Below are positions 46,422-56,305 of a stretch of DNA of 64,000 bases, piece by piece. The notes below the pieces were generated by a model, which was not told where the DNA came from, made no database searches, and saw only the letters and a program-made list of their open reading frames with translations. The stretch lies in NCBI GenBank assembly GCA_002221725.1, contig NJFT01000025.1:124001-188000 (forward strand), written 5' to 3'. Within the stretch, counting starts at the first letter, position 1; each line of letters starts with the position of its first letter. Source of the stretch: Scedosporium boydii (lineage: Eukaryota; Ascomycota; Sordariomycetes; Microascales; Microascaceae). The translations under genes were made by a program, and so were the position numbers.

Positions 46422-47333
46422 TCAGCGTCGCCTACGCGTAGGGGGATGGTCTCTTCCTCCCATGCTCCTCAAATCCCGCTGACTCAACCTCAGTTCGGAG
46501 CCTCGCATCTTTCCGACACTAGGCAAGTCAACCCTTGCGTCCGGCCTCTTCCGTTTCCTACCCAATTTGTCACCCTGTCCTCCCTTCCTCTCTAGCACAA
46601 TGCCGTTCTCCCAGGCTTCTTTCCTTCTCTTGTCTTCGCGGCCCTTCTTAGCCGCGTTGATGCCTTTCCTCATGGCCATTGGCATCTTGGCTTGGGAAAG
46701 GATGCTCGCCGTGCCCGTGGGAGCGAGAGAAGTGACGCGTAGGTCGGTGGCATGCATGCGGACGCGGCCCTCGGAAAAGGGTTTGGAGTGTAGTTTTGAG
46801 GAGGGGTCGAGGAGGTGGGATTCAGTGATGAGGCGGTGGAGGGCGAGGTCTTGGGCGAGAAGAGTGCGGGAGTCTTCTGGTAAGGTGGGCGTCGATGATT
46901 CTGCTCTTGAAGTGGCCGATTTAGATGTTTGAGAGTCGAGGTGAGTTGGGGGACGAGAAGACTAGAGTGAAAGGAATTGCAGTTAGCACATGGCCACGCT
47001 GGTTGGGCCCGGGGGTGCAGAGCGTAAATTTCATACCATGAAGGCCCTGTGTTCACGTTTCCGCATTGTCTGGGAAGTAAGGTCAGGCTTGGAGGCGTAG
47101 TCAACGACTTCTACGGCCTCTTCCTCTTCGTCGGATATACCACTCCATTCTTCTTCGTCGTCGTCACTGGTTTCGCCGCTCTCGTGGGCTTCGGCAGCGG
47201 TTTTCGGGGTGGGGCGCACGGATTCTGGTAAGGGTGCGAAATGGGACTCGAAATGTTTCTGGAATATTGAGCGGGCGGCGTCGTCGTCGGCGTATGTGTG
47301 TTGGATTTTTCGTTTACGAGATGTGATGGTCAT
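46422..47333 (-). CDS. faf1: Faf1-like 40S ribosome assembly factor (DUF4602)
   Basis: Yeast Faf1 acts in early 18S rRNA processing and small-subunit assembly in the nucleolus. Exons 47037-47333 and 46422-46961 join at phase 0 (EHRAFM-SSRPPTHLD) across a 75-bp intron, giving 278 residues. The N-terminal part is acidic (SDDDEEEWSGISDEEEEA). The conserved C-terminal core reads ILSQAKMPMAMRKGINAAKK, then EAWENGIVLERK, which is the DUF4602/Faf1 signature. The tail is very basic (KLGRKRKRPD, PPTRRRR), as in nucleolar proteins. Recognition rests on the MRKGI and ENGI-LE motifs. The family is fairly sure; orthology to Faf1 itself less so. Confidence 0.75.
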
Positions 47334-47534
47334 TGTGGATAATACTGGCGGTCGTACTGCTGTGGTGTGGCGACCGGGAAGCGAAGATCAAACGGGGATA
47401 CAATAGAGGATAATTGCAGAGAATGTCGGGGCTCTCTCTCTGGGGGGAACGAGAGGATCGAAGAAGGCCGCGAGGCGTGATGATCGAGGGCAGCAAAAAA
47501 GAGAATGGGGGACAAGAGGCGGTTGGAGAAAACC

Positions 47535-47558
47535 AAAAAAAAAAAAAAAAAAAAAAAA
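47535..47558 (+). repeat. Poly-A homopolymer, 24 nt
   Basis: A run of 24 A lies between the Faf1-like gene start and the tRNA gene, just 3' of the tRNA on its own strand (T-run in that sense). Confidence 0.95.
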
Positions 47559-47587
47559 TCCGATGTAAGAAATCTGAAAATAAAGTT

Positions 47588-47597
47588 GCGAAAAAAT
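47588..47597 (-). terminator. RNA polymerase III terminator of the tRNA gene
   Basis: A run of six T on the minus strand (A on plus, 47591-47596) directly follows the discriminator base of the tRNA gene. This is the usual pol III stop. Confidence 0.7.
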
Positions 47598-47687
47598 TAG
47601 GCCCACTGGGGATCGAACCCAGGACCTTCCGTGTTCAGAGGTGATTCACCTGTGAGACGGACGCGATAGCCACTTCGCCATGAGCCT
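47598..47687 (-). tRNA. tRNA-Val (anticodon CAC) with a 17-nt intron
   Basis: On the minus strand the acceptor arm pairs AGGCTCA with TGGGCCT, with A as discriminator. The D arm is GCGA...TCGC, the anticodon stem TCCGT/ACGGA, and the T arm CTGGG-TTCGATC-CCCAG. The loop reads C-T-CAC-A, then an intron at 47634-47650 inserted after base 37, the canonical eukaryotic position, and then C38. The intron contains GTG, which can pair with the CAC anticodon. A T-run follows on the transcribed sense (47590-47596), as for RNA polymerase III. The D/anticodon region resembles yeast tRNA-Val(CAC). Reading the loop as CTG (Gln) would break the anticodon stem, so Val is preferred. Confidence 0.85.
47634..47650 (-). 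other. Intron of tRNA-Val(CAC)
   Basis: Seventeen nucleotides lie between A37 and C38 of the tRNA, in the standard place for tRNA-splicing endonuclease. The limits are inferred from the pairing of the anticodon stem. Confidence 0.75.
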
Positions 47688-48601
47688 GATTGGATGGTTA
47701 GAAGGACACTTAATTATCCAGCACTATACGGCTTCTACTTCCAGCTGGGAGGTGGTTACTGGACAATGGAGTGTCAGAGTGTCTGTGTTTCAGTGGCCCA
47801 CATTTTATCTCAGCAGTCCAAGCCACTGTTGTCAGGCACCTGTTCCTGGAACTTAGACCGCCCGGCCCCCTAAGAAGGTCAAGATCAGGGACGTGCTCTT
47901 CCTTGAATTCTGGCCATTCCAAACTCTTTTCCTTCAAGATATTGGATTTTGATAATGGCTCCTCGAGCACTGTAATTTTGGTAGAACGAAACAGGTGATG
48001 CCAATCATCATCGTCACATATTGTTTCCATTCATTGGATGGTTTCGCAACACTCAGTATTTGTAGCCTTGAGCTCAGCCAATCACCCATTGTCCGGAGGG
48101 TGGTGACGAAGAAACGGGGGCAGTTGGTGGTTGGTTTTGGCGTAACTACTTGATTCCAAAAACGGCGCATTACGATTGATGCTACGAAGGTACCAATCCG
48201 CGACCGAACGCGCCCGTTCCGTTCGTTGGTGGGCAGGTGCGCTCGTCGTCTCGTCGTCAGCTCAGCCTCCTTCGCTACCTCTCGTGCTCTCACCATCACG
48301 CTCTCAATCTCTCACACCCAGCATCAATTATCGAACTATTTCATCTCTTCTCTGACTATGAATTCGCGGTGTGGATTCACAGCTTATTCTTCAATGTTGG
48401 ATTATTCCCCTGCATGAAACATCGTCCTTTTTTCCCTCATCCTTCTTCTTAGCCGCCTGTGCCTTGGACTGTTTGTTATTATACTACGGAACCTCTGTAA
48501 CAACACAAACAAACTACACCTGGTCCCCGAGTCTTCGCCACCGGCTTTCGCGGGTCTTTTTAATTGTCATACTTAGTTCAAAATAGAGTGAGATACGAAC
48601 C
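47688..48601. other. Intergenic region between tRNA-Val and the HET-domain gene
   Basis: About 0.9 kb with no supportable protein gene. The part near 48240-48560 is CT-rich and should be the HET gene promoter and leader. Confidence 0.55.
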
Positions 48602-50842
48602 ATGTCTCCGTCACCGGCCAGGGATCGAAGCGACGACGAGGAACCCCCGTCGCCGCCTCTCGAAGCCCCACCACCCCCTCCTGCCTCTCACCATGAGAGG
48701 CGCTCATCACATTTCGAACCACGGAGGAAAGAGAGGGACTACGACCGAGAAGGAGACCGTGATCGAGATGCGGATCACGGGAGATACAAGGAAAGAGACC
48801 GGGAAGCTAGGCCCGATGAAGGACGTCATCGCCGCCAAGGTGATTATGAGAGGAAATCTAACAATAACATTGAGTCGCGCAATCGGCCCGCTGAAAGGGT
48901 GCCGCGCCCACGCGATCCGCGGAAACCACCTCCCAGTCCGTCGCGCCGCCAGAGCATCACCGAAAAGATCAAGTCTTCATGGGGTGGCATTCTTCGCGAT
49001 AATTCGGTGACGAGGCGGTCATCGACCACTTCAGCAACAAGGAGCGACCCGGTCTTGAAGATTCGGACGTGGCTGGAGCGGTGCAATACCGATCACGGGA
49101 AGCACTGTCACGATGCAGGCGCGAAAGACCTTACTTTTCTCCCGGTCTGGCTTATCGATTGTAGTACCGCCGATGCGAAACTGGTCAGAGCCCACCCGGA
49201 CGACGATTATGTCGCGCTGAGCTATGTTTGGGAGCCGCCGGGCCGCCGGCCTACTGTCATGACGCGCGCAAACAACGTCGCTAGGTTCGAACAGAAGCTT
49301 CCAGTCGAGGACCTGCCGCAGACGATCAAGGATGCCATGTGGTTAACTCGCAGGCTCGGTTTATCGCTTCTCTGGGTAGATCGTCTCTGTATCGTACAGG
49401 ACGACGAACCAGAGAAGGATAAACATGTCCGAAACATGGCCTACGTCTTTGCGAACGCGTACCTCACAATTGTAGCTGCCTGTGGAAACGCGAACGCTCG
49501 CCTCGGTGGCCTGGACAAGAGGTCGTCGGCGCCCAAGTCTGGGAAGGCCTCGAACGTGTCTCACATGGATCTTGTGGCCGAATCCAAGTGGAACACCAGA
49601 GCATGGACGGTAGAGGAGGCGCTTTATGCCAGAAGAGCCGTCTATGTGTTTAACGACTCCGTGACCTGGGAGTGCCATTGCGACGTCTTTGAGGGAGGGT
49701 CACAGAGTCGGCTGAAAATCCTCAAAGGGAACTCGACTCCCAAATGCACAACCAGATTGGGAAGCGCGCAACTTGCCTTTCAACACTCTCCTTGGCCTGA
49801 CCTGGACGACTACGCGAGGATAGTTATGGACTATTCCATGAGGAGGTTATCGGCTATAGAAGATACCCCTCGAGCCTTCGCAGGCGTCACCTCCGTCTTG
49901 TCCAAAATATTTACTGGTGGTTTTGTATGGGGCATGCCTGTGATGTTCCTCGAGGTCGCGCTCCTGTGGCAGCCCCAAATATCGATTCGGAGAAAGACAC
50001 TGCCGTTGGGTTCTTCCTATCTTAATGCGCTGCCCTCCTGGTCTTGGATGGGCTGGTATTTCGACGACATACCCGTTGAGCTACTGCTATGGCGAGCGGC
50101 GGCCGACTACGTCGAGTCGTCATCTCCGGTGAAGCGCGGAGCCCCTTCGAGGCGTTTCCAATCGCCGAACCACTTTAGAATCAGATCCCTCAACATAGAA
50201 TGGAATCTCACCGATAGGACCACGACAACCCGTTTAGTCTCCGACGGTCTTCAATACCGTGGCAAGTCGTTCCGAAAGGGGGCGATGCTACCCGAGGGCT
50301 GGACACGCGTGGGCTACGACTACAAGCACGAAGCGGACCCCAACACCTTCTTCCGATACCCGATCCCCGTCCCTCCCATGAGCGGCCCCGAACAATTAGT
50401 GATGGCCCCCACCCTGCCGGGAACGTTCCTTTCCTTCACGACCACGCGCGGTTTCTTCGACGTGGAGATTAGTCGAAACCAAGCCTTCAAGGCGCGCACC
50501 AACCCACCCATCGCCATCGGGAACATCTACGACCGCGGCGGTCGCTGGTCCGGCCAGTTCCGAAGTCACGATTCGTGGCTGGGCATCCAGTCTTCGAACC
50601 ACGACGGCGACGAGAAGCTCGAATTCATTGCCATCTCAGAAGCTTCCGAGAGGGGCGGCTCGCACGTGTTTGATGAGGAGTTTCTTCGGGACGTCCAGGA
50701 TGCCGACGGCATAGTGGACTTTGTCAATGTGCTTTGGATAGAGCGCATCGGGGAGATTGCCTACAGACGTGGCCTTGGCCATATTATCTTGCAGACGTGG
50801 AACGCGCAGGCAAAGGAGCAGGTTCCTATATTACTGGGGTGA
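48602..50842 (+). CDS. Heterokaryon incompatibility (HET) domain protein
   Basis: HET-domain proteins are filamentous-fungal factors; some trigger cell death when incompatible strains fuse, and many have unknown roles. This single-exon gene encodes 746 residues. The HET domain spans about residues 200-340, with the signatures DDDYVALSYVWEPP, LGLSLLWVDRLCIVQDD, YVFANAYLTIVAACGNANAR and WNTRAWTVEEALYARRAVYV. The first 120 residues are unusual: Pro-rich, then a charged Arg/Asp/Glu run (RDYDREGDRDRDAD) and a basic Ser-rich segment. The C-terminal 400 residues include LNALPSWSWMGWYFDD, a motif common in HET proteins. No STAND, NACHT or repeat domain is attached. The start at 48602 follows ACC, a good fungal context. 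Whether it acts in incompatibility cannot be judged here. Confidence 0.93.
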   Translation: MSPSPARDRSDDEEPPSPPLEAPPPPPASHHERRSSHFEPRRKERDYDREGDRDRDADHGRYKERDREARPDEGRHRRQGDYERKSNNNIESRNRPAERVPRPRDPRKPPPSPSRRQSITEKIKSSWGGILRDNSVTRRSSTTSATRSDPVLKIRTWLERCNTDHGKHCHDAGAKDLTFLPVWLIDCSTADAKLVRAHPDDDYVALSYVWEPPGRRPTVMTRANNVARFEQKLPVEDLPQTIKDAMWLTRRLGLSLLWVDRLCIVQDDEPEKDKHVRNMAYVFANAYLTIVAACGNANARLGGLDKRSSAPKSGKASNVSHMDLVAESKWNTRAWTVEEALYARRAVYVFNDSVTWECHCDVFEGGSQSRLKILKGNSTPKCTTRLGSAQLAFQHSPWPDLDDYARIVMDYSMRRLSAIEDTPRAFAGVTSVLSKIFTGGFVWGMPVMFLEVALLWQPQISIRRKTLPLGSSYLNALPSWSWMGWYFDDIPVELLLWRAAADYVESSSPVKRGAPSRRFQSPNHFRIRSLNIEWNLTDRTTTTRLVSDGLQYRGKSFRKGAMLPEGWTRVGYDYKHEADPNTFFRYPIPVPPMSGPEQLVMAPTLPGTFLSFTTTRGFFDVEISRNQAFKARTNPPIAIGNIYDRGGRWSGQFRSHDSWLGIQSSNHDGDEKLEFIAISEASERGGSHVFDEEFLRDVQDADGIVDFVNVLWIERIGEIAYRRGLGHIILQTWNAQAKEQVPILLG

Positions 50843-51844
50843 TGTTGGAGTTCAATGTGTTCATTGATGGACGAGTATGCTGGGTGGCTTTCTGTGCTTT
50901 TCCTTTTCTTTTTTTTTCTTTTTCTTCCTTTTTCTCCTATCTTGTTGTAACCCTCGAGGCTGATGTGAGATGAGCATCAATGGGTGGTCTCTTTTGTACG
51001 AGAAATAGTAATGGCGAATGGTATTGTAAGATTGAAAGAAACCCTTGGAGTGGAGTTGGTCTTTGAGGAGGAACACACTATTTCCAGATATATACATATT
51101 GCTATGTCAATCTTCAGACCCACCATCCTCAGAATGGATAAGAAATTCTCTCATCCAGCAATACAGTTACTTTCCTTACTTTTACACTCGAGCAATCGCC
51201 AGAGACTCACATCAAGAAGAAATCCTAGTCTTATCTTCGTTTTTCATCTATTAGAGTACAAAACCTCCAACCCTCCGCTACTAGTCTAGACAGAGTTGAT
51301 AGAGACGAACAACAAAAACCAAAGAGGAAAATCCCTTGTCGCTATCTACTGGAGCAAGGGGCACACACACACACACAAGACGAAAAACAAAGAGAAAAAA
51401 ACAAGGACCTTCCACCATTCTAGTCGACCCCCCAATCCCAGACGCGAGGGCTTGTATAAGTCGCCCAACCTTTGAGTTCTCGGGGGCCTCTTCTTGAACA
51501 CACCCCTCCTCTAGACAATGATCCGAGAAGTAAAGAAATGGCGTTTCGAGTAGTGTCGTAAAGGGCATTCAAGTAAACGAGGAACGTAGACGGAGAAATG
51601 ACGGGGTGCTTCACGAAGGGCAAAAAAAAAAAAATAAATAAATAAAACCAAGTGAAGAAGAAAGAAAAAAGAGAAGCAAAAAAGAATAAAACAGAGCCCA
51701 GTCCTGCCAGTAATACATGCGCTCAATCCCTTTTGAGCGGTCCTCTCATCCCCAATTTCCTAAAACCGAAAAACGCCGGGACGCGAAGGCATCCTCGCCA
51801 TAGCACCAGCCTCACGACTTTCTATCCCCGCCACAATCGTGTGT
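50843..51844. other. Convergent intergenic region (HET gene / remodeller ATPase)
   Basis: About 1 kb between convergent stop codons. It contains T-rich stretches near 50895-50940, a short (CA)n run at 51362-51377, and an A-rich stretch with TAAA repeats at 51622-51647. No gene is seen. Confidence 0.6.
51362..51377 (+). repeat. (CA)8 microsatellite
   Basis: A short dinucleotide run lies in the convergent spacer. It has no evident function. Confidence 0.85.
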
Positions 51845-54800
51845 TCACTCTTCGGCATTGTCTCCGTTGGCCGCCTCCTTCGCGCTGGACGACACTAGTC
51901 GGATTCTAGTGCCGGAAGACGCGGGCTGTGGGGTATCTCCAGCGCCGGATGGGGGAGCCGAGCCATCCTTGTCGGGAAACTCCTCAAGTTCCTTCAATTC
52001 GGGATGGTTCTCGAGTTCCGAATCGAATGCCTTATTGAAATAATCCTGTGAGAGAAAAAGTTTGTTAGTTGTTTGTAACGCAAAAGAACCCAGGGGAGAT
52101 CGGTGAAATATGTCTTTACTAACCTCCATGATACCCGTGTCCCTCCAGAGTATGCTACCATCCTCGTTGTATGTCCGACAGTTCCTGATCATCAAGTCGA
52201 AGTCCTTGCGGAAGTCGCTAAGGCTGCTATATTCCCCCTTCTTGATCCTCGTCTCCATCATCTTCATGCAGATTGGCGACTGGATGATGAGGTAGTAATC
52301 GGCGTAGTCTCGCTTATGCGGCAACTTGATGAATGGTCCAATGATGAGCCTCTTGGGAGGTTCGGACTCATCTTCTTCGACACCGTCAATAAGTTCGTCG
52401 GACTCGAGATTCATGAGGCCATCATAGAGCGTCCTGAGACTTCTTTGAAGGACCTCGCGCTGCTGCGGGTTGACGCGAGAGTCCCCGTTCACCGCTGCGA
52501 TGACCTTCGGCCGCCCCTGAGGACCTCGTCGCTTCTTCGGCGGGGGCTCCTCATCGCCGTCCTCGGCCTTACGCTTTTCCGACTTGGGCCCAGGCTTTCG
52601 GCCACGCTTCTTGGGGGTTTCGACTTCCTCGGTGCTCGCCCGGCTCGCTGCGGGTGAATTCAAGGCGGTAAGCTGTTTCAGCTTCTTGGCCTCCCGCCTC
52701 TCCCGACGAGCTTGCTTTCTGGCGGCCGCGGCTTCGGGTGAGTCCTCGTCATCATCCACAGCCATGAGCCACTGCTCCTCAGTAAGGCCATCGTCGTACT
52801 TGACCTTGGTCCGTTCGCGAGCGCCGCGACCGAGTACAACCTCCTCCTCCTCTTGAACGGGGTTACCTTCACCCAGGTAAATGTCTGGCAACTCGTCCTC
52901 CGTCATCAACCTAGGCTTGGATTTGCAGCCCGGTGCGGAACCGTAGACGGGATCTTTTGCTCTTTCCTCATCTATCTTCTGGAAGACAGTCAGCTCATTG
53001 TCGCTGCGAGCCAGAATCATATTCAGTTCCTCGTCGTCCATCTCGTCTTGCTCGCCCGCTTCAGCCATGTCTGCTGCTTCGAGAAGCGTCCTCAACATAG
53101 CATCACGATCTGTCTCGGACGACTTATTATCGAATCTACCGGCCTGAATAACCTTGCCATCCATGTCTAGCTTGAACCGAGCACGTTCCAAAATCTTTTC
53201 CTCGACTGAGTTGGAACTAATGAGTCGGAGGATTCTGACTTCGTTCTTCTGGCCGATACGATGAGCACGATCCTGGGCCTGCAAGTCCTGGTGGGGATTC
53301 CAATCGGAATCGTAGATGATGACTGTGTCGGCGGTCTGCAAGTTCAGACCAAGACCACCGGCACGAGTGGAGAGAAGGAACATGAAATACTTGGAGTTGG
53401 GCTCGTTGAATGCTCTAAGAAGCTCCGATCGATCTTCCGATTTTGTCATGCCGTCAAGACGTAGGAATTCAATCTTTCGGTACCTCAGGTAGTCTTCCAT
53501 GATGTCCATAATGGCCGTCATCTGGAAGAACATGAGAACACGATGCCCAGTAGCCTGGTACTTGGGGAGGATTCGATCCAAAAGCTCAAACTTGCCAGCC
53601 GTTCGCCAGAGAAGATCATTGCTGACACTGAGGGGATTCAAGACATTTTCGACTTCATCGAAGACGAAAGGATGGTTGCACAGTTTCCTTAACTGCATGA
53701 TCATGTTGCTAAGGCCGCGAGCGCCCGTCTTGCCGCCCTTTCCGTCGCTGACAATGATTCTGTTGTGCGTGACCATCTGCTTGTAGAGCTTGGCTTGCAG
53801 TGCCGAGAACTTGCACTTGATAACCTTTTCGGTCTTGTCGGGGAGGTCCTTTTCGACATCCTTTTTGAGACGGCGGAGAAGGAAGGGTCGCAAAACCTTG
53901 TGCAGACGTCGAATGACCAAAATCTGCTCTTCTTCCGTCAAGTCCATCTTGTCCTGACCACCGGTGTTGGCGAAAGGTGTGTTGAACCATTCATCGAAGG
54001 TCTTGGCCGACTTGAAGATGTTAGGTAGGACGAAGTTAAGCATGGCCCACAACTCGCCGAGGTTGTTCTGCAGCGGTGTGCCGGTAAGAATGAGTCGGAA
54101 TCTGGTGTGATAGTAGCCCTGAATGGTGGCAGTGAGCTTGGATTGGGTATTCTTCATGCGGTGACCCTCGTCGATAATCATGTGGAACCACTTGATCTTG
54201 CTAAGAATAGGGCGATCCTTGATGATGTATTCGTACGTCGTCAACAGCACCTGGAATCTGCCTTGGCGAATCTTCTCCTGCTGTTGCTTTCTGGCATTTG
54301 GAGGACCCTTGTATACAATCCTCGAAACAGATGGCGCCCACTTCTCGAATTCAAGGTTCCAGTTGGTGAGGGTACTGAGTGGCACAATGACCAAGTAGGG
54401 GCCGTATTGCTGCTTCCGCTCGATGAGGTAGGTGATGAGACTGATGGTCTGAATAGTCTTTCCGAGACCCATCTCGTCGGCAAGGATACCATTGAGGTTG
54501 TTATTGTAAAGCGACAGCATCCACTGCAAACCTTTGATCTGATACTCCTTGAGCGTTCCACCAACAAGAATGTTGGCTTGTTCGGTGACCTCCTCTTTGA
54601 TCCGATGAGCGACGGCATAGTAATCAATCTTGCGGGCGCTCTCCTCATCCTCCTCTTCCGATTCAATCTCGCTCTCCTCCTCCTCGTTGAAAGCACCGCC
54701 GTCATCTCCATACCTCTCAGCAGCCTGACGCTGCTGGACCTTCACGGATGAAGCCAGTTGCTTAAGGAAACCATCGGTCTGCCTCAGAAGGTGAGTAATA

Positions 54801-56305
54801 CGGGTATCCTTGGCTTGGTCAAGCAGCGCGAGGTAGGCCTCCTCATCGTTGGCCTTGAGGGCTTGCAGACGTTGCTTGGCTGTCCTCTCCAATCGCTTCT
54901 GCTCCTCCTTCTCGATATTGTAGTGCTGGTTGTACATGACCCTGCTCAGCTTGTGCGACTTGTTCTTCTGGGCTTCGGCAGCGCCGATGATCTCGGCACG
55001 GTGGTTGCAGATAGCCCTGAGGAAATCGACGTGCTTCTTCTTCTCGCGGTTCTCGCGGGCATCACGCTGCTGTTTCTCCAGTTTTTCGGTAATGCGCGCC
55101 TCCCTTACGCTCTGCTTCTTCATGCGGCGATAATTGCTGCGATTGGTGGTCATGGCAAGATTGTCATAGGTCATCATCATCTGGCCAACCTTCTCACGCA
55201 ACTTGCGCTGTCTCGCATATTGCTCCAGCGACTTCATTTCGATAATCGCCTTGATCCGTAGGCGTTCGTCCGCCTCCACGGCCTCCTTGTTTGAATCCCA
55301 ATGGGCAAGGTTCGCGGGAAGCGCCTTCAATTGTTGGTACCGGTGGCTCATCCTATTGAACAACGAGCGCTCCTGCTCCAGCCGTAATTGATCGACATCT
55401 ACGCCCGTCGGGAAGATGCTGGGAATTATCCATCGATTCTTCCGTTGGCCATGGTCGTAATAGCTGATGGTGTTCTTCAACATGCCATATGGTGACTTGA
55501 AGCTCTTCGGACCGGGTTCCTTAGGTGATGACGTGTCCTCGGCGGCCGAATCAACACCGTTAACGACTTTCTTAGACGGATCTTGAGTAGGTTGGGCGGT
55601 CGTAGGAGCAGCTTGCGGCGCAGTTTCAGAAAGAGATGCCTGACGCTTCTGCCGTTGGGAGAACAGGGTTTGGCGGATGTTCTGTGGTAAACCTGCATTT
55701 CGCGACAACAATTTGAACGCGCTAATTTGTTGCCTCAGCATGGTGAGTTGTTGCTGGGAAAAGAGGCTCATAGCATTGCCATTCTGGTTGGAGGGTGACG
55801 AAGTCGATGCGGAGTTAGGTGCGGCGGCGGAGGCATTCGCGTTCGGTGTGAATTGACCAGCAGTCGCCGGCGGCCTAGCAGATGGAGTTCCGTTTACGGC
55901 ACCATTCGGCGCGCTCTGCGGTTGTTGTTGTTGCTGCTGTTGCTGGCGCATGAGATTTTGCTGTTGTTGATGCTGCTGCTGCCTGCGCTGATGGGCTTGC
56001 TGGATATTCATCAGGAATTGCTGCGTTTTGATAAACTCGGGATCGGTGGTTGGAACGCCGGTATCTTTCATATGTCTGAACTTCTGTAAGACAGTTAGTA
56101 AGAGCTTGACAACAACGGAGCGGACTGAGGGTAAACATGGAGATGGGGGGCCGGGCTGGGGATGGAAAGGATGATGGGGAGAGTGATAGAATGCATGAGA
56201 GGAGATACATACCCGATACATCTCTTCGATTTCTTGTTTCCCGAATGCAGCGGGCATCGCAGCACCGGGGTGCTGGACAGCCGGAGTGGGCTGCACTGAA
56301 GCCAT
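51845..56305 (-). CDS. sth1: SNF2-family chromatin remodeller ATPase, Sth1/Snf2 type (RSC)
   Basis: This is the motor subunit of an RSC or SWI/SNF remodelling complex. Exons 56213-56305, 52124-56083 and 51845-52045 join in phase to give 1417 residues. The junctions EEMYR-KFRHMKDTG and GIME-DYFNKAFDS remove introns of 129 and 78 bp. Domain order: a Gln-rich N-terminus; a QLQ-like motif (FSQQQLTMLRQQISAFKLLS); an HSA-like basic helical region; the ATPase with GILADEMGLGKTIQ (Walker A, about 570) and DEGHR (about 669); helicase C with LSTRAGGLGLNLQTADTVII and QDRAHRIGQ; basic AT-hook-like motifs (KKRGRKPGPKS, KKRRGPQGRPK); and a bromodomain (about 1289-1342, DYYLIIQSPI, NCRTYNEDGS). The size favours Sth1 over Snf2. 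The ATG at 56305 was chosen, because the frame upstream opens only at a TTG. Confidence 0.92.
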   Translation of the reverse strand: MASVQPTPAVQHPGAAMPAAFGKQEIEEMYRVCISSHAFYHSPHHPFHPQPGPPSPCLPSVRSVVVKLLLTVLQKFRHMKDTGVPTTDPEFIKTQQFLMNIQQAHQRRQQQHQQQQNLMRQQQQQQQQPQSAPNGAVNGTPSARPPATAGQFTPNANASAAAPNSASTSSPSNQNGNAMSLFSQQQLTMLRQQISAFKLLSRNAGLPQNIRQTLFSQRQKRQASLSETAPQAAPTTAQPTQDPSKKVVNGVDSAAEDTSSPKEPGPKSFKSPYGMLKNTISYYDHGQRKNRWIIPSIFPTGVDVDQLRLEQERSLFNRMSHRYQQLKALPANLAHWDSNKEAVEADERLRIKAIIEMKSLEQYARQRKLREKVGQMMMTYDNLAMTTNRSNYRRMKKQSVREARITEKLEKQQRDARENREKKKHVDFLRAICNHRAEIIGAAEAQKNKSHKLSRVMYNQHYNIEKEEQKRLERTAKQRLQALKANDEEAYLALLDQAKDTRITHLLRQTDGFLKQLASSVKVQQRQAAERYGDDGGAFNEEEESEIESEEEDEESARKIDYYAVAHRIKEEVTEQANILVGGTLKEYQIKGLQWMLSLYNNNLNGILADEMGLGKTIQTISLITYLIERKQQYGPYLVIVPLSTLTNWNLEFEKWAPSVSRIVYKGPPNARKQQQEKIRQGRFQVLLTTYEYIIKDRPILSKIKWFHMIIDEGHRMKNTQSKLTATIQGYYHTRFRLILTGTPLQNNLGELWAMLNFVLPNIFKSAKTFDEWFNTPFANTGGQDKMDLTEEEQILVIRRLHKVLRPFLLRRLKKDVEKDLPDKTEKVIKCKFSALQAKLYKQMVTHNRIIVSDGKGGKTGARGLSNMIMQLRKLCNHPFVFDEVENVLNPLSVSNDLLWRTAGKFELLDRILPKYQATGHRVLMFFQMTAIMDIMEDYLRYRKIEFLRLDGMTKSEDRSELLRAFNEPNSKYFMFLLSTRAGGLGLNLQTADTVIIYDSDWNPHQDLQAQDRAHRIGQKNEVRILRLISSNSVEEKILERARFKLDMDGKVIQAGRFDNKSSETDRDAMLRTLLEAADMAEAGEQDEMDDEELNMILARSDNELTVFQKIDEERAKDPVYGSAPGCKSKPRLMTEDELPDIYLGEGNPVQEEEEVVLGRGARERTKVKYDDGLTEEQWLMAVDDDEDSPEAAAARKQARRERREAKKLKQLTALNSPAASRASTEEVETPKKRGRKPGPKSEKRKAEDGDEEPPPKKRRGPQGRPKVIAAVNGDSRVNPQQREVLQRSLRTLYDGLMNLESDELIDGVEEDESEPPKRLIIGPFIKLPHKRDYADYYLIIQSPICMKMMETRIKKGEYSSLSDFRKDFDLMIRNCRTYNEDGSILWRDTGIMEVSKDIFHRSPLGSFALQTTNKLFLSQDYFNKAFDSELENHPELKELEEFPDKDGSAPPSGAGDTPQPASSGTRIRLVSSSAKEAANGDNAEE

